NCBI GenBank assembly: GCA_030834765.1
Contig: JAUQXG010000512.1
Coordinates: 1-18,844, forward strand
DNA: 18,844 nucleotides
From: Lutispora sp.
Lineage (GTDB): Bacteria; Bacillota; Clostridia; Lutisporales; Lutisporaceae
Direction of reading: 5' to 3'
Shown here: piece after piece, positions 16,412 through 18,844 of the stretch
Numbering within the stretch: the stretch's first letter is position 1
Layout: each line of letters starts with the position of its first letter
The notes under the pieces: model-generated
Told to the model about the DNA's origin: nothing
The model's input: the letters and a program-made list of their open reading frames with translations, nothing else
The model's database searches: none
Translations under genes and position numbers: made by a program

Positions 16412-16603
16412 TTATATAGCTCTTTCAACCTTTCCAGATCTTAAGCATCTTGTGCAAACATTTAGTTTTTGTGGTGTACCATTAACAATAGCTCTTACAG
16501 TTCTGATGTTTGGTAACCATGTTCTTCTGCTATGTCTATTTGAGTGACTCACTTTGTTTCCTGAAATTACACCCTTTTCACACACTTCGCAACGTCTTGC
16601 CAT
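16412..16603 (-). CDS. rpmB: 50S ribosomal protein L28
   Basis: Ribosomal protein bL28, 63 residues, encoded opposite to all its neighbours. It starts MARRCEVCEKG and contains SHSNRHSRRTWLPNIRTVR, then NVCTRCLRSGKVERA. The four cysteines (two CxxC pairs) mark the zinc-binding form. The start is ATG at 16603-16601, preceded by AAGGAGGTG on the minus strand; an upstream in-frame ATG would lie before that ribosome binding site. An opposite-strand rpmB between thiN and the asp23-like gene is the same arrangement as in B. subtilis. A promoter is visible at 16657-16685 and a terminator directly downstream. Confidence 0.97.
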   Translation of the reverse strand: MARRCEVCEKGVISGNKVSHSNRHSRRTWLPNIRTVRAIVNGTPQKLNVCTRCLRSGKVERAI

Positions 16604-16652
16604 ATATATACACCTCCTTCGGTAATACACTATTCAACTTTTATTAAAGCAA

Positions 16653-16695
16653 TAACATTTTAACACATGAATATATCATTGGCAATAAAATGTTA
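16653..16695. repeat. 10-bp inverted repeat around the rpmB promoter
   Basis: TAACATTTTA (16653-16662) is the exact reverse complement of TAAAATGTTA (16686-16695), separated by 23 bp. Further out, AGCAA (16649-16653 region) and TTGCT (16703-16707 region) also match after an insertion on one side. One arm covers the rpmB -10 box and the other abuts its -35. It may be an operator or a chance product of AT-rich sequence. Confidence 0.5.
16657..16685 (-). promoter_or_regulatory. Predicted sigma-A promoter of rpmB
   Basis: Read on the minus strand: -35 TTGCCA (16685-16680), a 17-base spacer, then -10 TAAAAT (16662-16657). Both hexamers are close to consensus. Transcription would begin near 16650, giving a leader of about 45 bases. 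Inverted-repeat arms cover the -10 and abut the -35. Confidence 0.7.
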
Positions 16696-16759
16696 AATAA
16701 TATTGCTAATTATTTTATATTAAAATATAATATAATTTATCTAGCTATTTTATTATTTG

Positions 16760-16788
16760 TTGAAGAATATTGGTATATAATATAAAAT
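16760..16788 (+). promoter_or_regulatory. Predicted sigma-A promoter of the asp23-like gene and fakA
   Basis: -35 TTGAAG (16760-16765), a 17-base spacer, and -10 TAAAAT (16783-16788). A TATAAT at 16776 has no well-spaced -35. Transcription would start near 16795, just before the GGAGGAG ribosome binding site at 16801. AT-rich surroundings lower confidence. Confidence 0.55.
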
Positions 16789-16812
16789 ATAAATAAAATG
16801 GGAGGAGATACG

Positions 16813-17163
16813 ATGCCAGCGAAAATCAAGACAGAGTTTGGTGAAATATATATATCTGAAGAAGTACTAGCTTCTTTAGCAGGATTAGCAACGATAGAAT
16901 GCTATGGATTAGTTGGTATGGCTTCGAAAAATGCAAAAGATGGTATTGTAGAATTGCTTAAAAGAGAAAATTTAAGCAAAGGTGTAAAAGTAACTGCTGA
17001 AGGCGAAGAAATAGTAATTGATTTATATATAATAGTTGAGTTTGGGACAAGAATTTCTACAGTTGCAGATAATATAATAAGCAAAGTTAAATATTCGTTA
17101 GAAAAGTTTACTGGGCTGAAAGTGAAAAGAGTAATTATAAATGTACAAGGTGTAAGAGTGTAA
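16813..17163 (+). CDS. Asp23/Gls24 family protein (YloU-like)
   Basis: A 116-residue Asp23/Gls24 (DUF322) protein, like B. subtilis YloU. Characteristic segments are GEIYISEEVLASLAGLATIE, CYGLVGMASKN, then GVKVTAEGEEIVIDLYIIVE and a C-terminal VKRVIINVQGVRV. Members of the family associate with the membrane and are linked to cell-envelope stress, but the role of this one is unknown. The ATG at 16813 is preferred over an in-frame ATG at 16798 because the GGAGGAG ribosome binding site (16801-16807) lies between them. fakA follows after 22 bp; this pair is conserved throughout the firmicutes. Confidence 0.92.
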   Translation: MPAKIKTEFGEIYISEEVLASLAGLATIECYGLVGMASKNAKDGIVELLKRENLSKGVKVTAEGEEIVIDLYIIVEFGTRISTVADNIISKVKYSLEKFTGLKVKRVIINVQGVRV

Positions 17164-17185
17164 CTCGTATAAGGAGGTTCGTATT

Positions 17186-18817
17186 TTGGCGGTTCAACAT
17201 ATTGATGGCAAAAAATTAAAAAACATGATCATATCAGGAGCCAATAACCTTGATAATAATAAAAATTTAGTAAATGCATTGAATGTATTCCCAGTACCTG
17301 ATGGAGATACTGGTACAAATATGTCTTTAACAATGAGCTCCGCAGTTAAAGAAGTAAAAAATACAAAGAAAGACGATGTATTTTCAATAATTGATGCAAT
17401 TGCCAATGGCTCTTTGATGGGCGCGAGGGGCAATTCTGGGGTTATATTATCCCAAATATTTAGAGGTTTTGCAAAAGGGCTTAAGTCAGTTGAAAATATT
17501 GACTGTACATCATTAGCTAATGCATTTATGGAAGGCTCAAATACAGCATATAAAGCTGTGATGAAACCAACTGAAGGCACAATACTAACAGTTATTAGAG
17601 AGAGTGCTGAATATGCTGTAAAAGCCGCTGTAGGATGTGCAAGCATAGAATTGCTCCTAGAGAGGACTATTGAAAAAGCAAATAAAACATTGGAAAGAAC
17701 TCCAGATATGCTTCCTGTATTAAAACAGGCAGGCGTAGTTGATGCGGGTGGCAAAGGATTAATATATATTTTTGAAGGTATGTACAATTATTTAAGGACA
17801 GAAGAAATAATTGAAGTAAGTGAAAAATCAGATATATTAGAGACTGAAACAGAAGAAATAAATTTCCATATGGATGAACAAGAGATTATGTTTGGATACT
17901 GTACTGAATTCTTTTTGAAAGCAAATGGTGTAGATGTAAATGCATTTAGGAATCAATTAGCTGAATTAGGGGATTCAATTGTAGTTGTGGGCGATGACAA
18001 TATTGTCAAAGTACATATACATTCAAACAATCCTGGTAAAATATTAGAAAAAGCATTAGAAAGAGGCGAATTATCCAAGATTAAGATAGAAAATATGAGG
18101 GAGCAGCACAGGCAGTTGATTGTTTTTGATAAAGAGGATATAGAAACACCCATTGAGATGAAGCAATATGGCTTTATAGCAGTGGCTATGGGTGAAGGAA
18201 TATCCAGCATCTTTCAAGACCTAGGAACTGATGTTGTAATTGAAGGTGGACAAACAATGAATCCGAGTACTGAAGATATCCTCAATAGTATTAATACGAT
18301 TCATGCAGAAAATATTATTATTTTTCCGAATAATGGGAATATAATTCTGGCTGCCAATCAAGCGAAAAGTCTTTCAAATAAAAATGTAATAGTAGCTTTG
18401 ACTAAGACAATTCCACAAGGTATTTCTGCTTTAATGGCAGTAGATATTGATAAGCTTCCAGAAGACAATATTAGAAAAATTGAAAGAGCAATATCTGATG
18501 TAAAAACAGGGCTGATTACTTATGCAGTAAGGAGTTCGAATTTTGATGGAAAAGATATTGAAGAAGGAGATATTTTAGGAATTATTGATGGAAAAATATC
18601 TAAAGTGGGGCCTCGTATTTCGGATGTTAGTGAGAAGATTATAGATGAGATGATCAATGAAAGTTCTTCTTTGGTGTCCATATACTATGGGAATGATATT
18701 GAAGAAAAAGAGGCAAAAACATTGGTAGATTATATTCAGAAAAAGTATAGTGATTGTGAGATAGAAATGCATCATGGTGGTCAGCCTTTGTATTACTATA
18801 TAATTTCTGTGGAATAA
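17186..18817 (+). CDS. fakA: Fatty acid kinase ATP-binding subunit FakA (YloV, DhaL-like)
   Basis: The ATP-binding subunit that, with a FakB/DegV lipid-binding protein, phosphorylates fatty acids so they can enter phospholipid synthesis. It has 543 residues, normal for the family. The N-terminal DhaL domain (about 1-200) has the magnesium-binding VFPVPDGDTGTNMS with D39 and D41, plus GSLMGARGNSGVILSQ and GVVDAGGKGL. The middle and C-terminal domains include MFGYCTEFFLKA, VKVHIHSNNPG and MHHGGQPLYYYI. The start is TTG at 17186, nine bases after AAGGAGG (17171-17177). No FakB gene is in the window; such genes are often elsewhere. The gene ends 27 bp before the window edge, with no terminator in view. 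Confidence 0.95.
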   Translation: MAVQHIDGKKLKNMIISGANNLDNNKNLVNALNVFPVPDGDTGTNMSLTMSSAVKEVKNTKKDDVFSIIDAIANGSLMGARGNSGVILSQIFRGFAKGLKSVENIDCTSLANAFMEGSNTAYKAVMKPTEGTILTVIRESAEYAVKAAVGCASIELLLERTIEKANKTLERTPDMLPVLKQAGVVDAGGKGLIYIFEGMYNYLRTEEIIEVSEKSDILETETEEINFHMDEQEIMFGYCTEFFLKANGVDVNAFRNQLAELGDSIVVVGDDNIVKVHIHSNNPGKILEKALERGELSKIKIENMREQHRQLIVFDKEDIETPIEMKQYGFIAVAMGEGISSIFQDLGTDVVIEGGQTMNPSTEDILNSINTIHAENIIIFPNNGNIILAANQAKSLSNKNVIVALTKTIPQGISALMAVDIDKLPEDNIRKIERAISDVKTGLITYAVRSSNFDGKDIEEGDILGIIDGKISKVGPRISDVSEKIIDEMINESSSLVSIYYGNDIEEKEAKTLVDYIQKKYSDCEIEMHHGGQPLYYYIISVE

Positions 18818-18844
18818 ATATTAATAAAAGCGTAGATTCAAAAT

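Noticed and set aside
16604..16630. N-terminal extension of L28 from an upstream ATG
   Set aside because: The extension runs through the AAGGAGGTG ribosome binding site, and L28 proteins start at MARRC.
17194..17787. 197-codon open frame on the minus strand inside fakA
   Set aside because: It is fully antisense to a well-conserved DhaL domain, has no ribosome binding site I can see, and its translation resembles no family. It is a shadow of the fakA codons.
1..18844. A defence system, mobile element, CRISPR array or other novel multi-gene system
   Set aside because: Every sizeable gene is a recognisable core gene in a conserved order. There are no direct repeats with spacers, no transposase or integrase, and no tRNA-type structure. 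The only unidentified genes are the two small membrane proteins.

Overview
This is an AT-rich, densely packed, almost entirely co-oriented stretch of housekeeping genes. It almost certainly comes from a low-GC Gram-positive bacterium of the class Clostridia, probably a spore-former. The signs are strong GGAGG-type ribosome binding sites, several TTG starts, a PASTA-domain Ser/Thr kinase, RemA, a YugP-type metallopeptidase and an FakA/Asp23 pair. From yicC onward the gene order matches the Bacillus subtilis yloC-remA-gmk-rpoZ-coaBC-priA-def-fmt-rsmB-rlmN-prpC-prkC-rsgA-rpe-thiN-(spoVM)-rpmB-yloU-yloV segment. The main differences are dapF upstream, yugP inserted between fmt and rsmB, and no recognisable spoVM. 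I cannot name genus or species.

Layout. 1-603 is the 3' part of dapF (lysine and peptidoglycan precursor synthesis). 649-8446 is a tight run of yicC, remA, gmk, rpoZ, coaBC, priA, def, fmt and yugP: RNA turnover, a DNA-binding regulator, guanylate synthesis, RNA polymerase omega, coenzyme A synthesis, replication restart, and formylation and deformylation of the initiator methionine. It ends at a strong stem-loop at 8453-8505. 8523-15834 is a second run: rsmB and rlmN (rRNA methylation), the phosphatase/kinase pair stp-prkC, rsgA (30S maturation GTPase), rpe and thiN. It ends at a terminator at 15871-15909.

15910-16411 is the only loosely packed part. It holds two tandem 52-codon genes for small two-helix membrane proteins, which sit where B. 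subtilis has spoVM. Two hairpins follow, shared with the convergent rpmB gene on the minus strand. rpmB and the asp23-like gene diverge from an AT-rich intergenic region (16604-16812) with a recognisable promoter in each direction and a 10-bp inverted repeat over the rpmB promoter. fakA closes the window.

I see no mobile element, CRISPR array, tRNA, rRNA, phage gene or defence system. No new multi-gene system is evident. The most interesting unexplained items are the paired small membrane proteins, the terminator that directly abuts their ribosome binding site, and the inverted repeat at the rpmB promoter.
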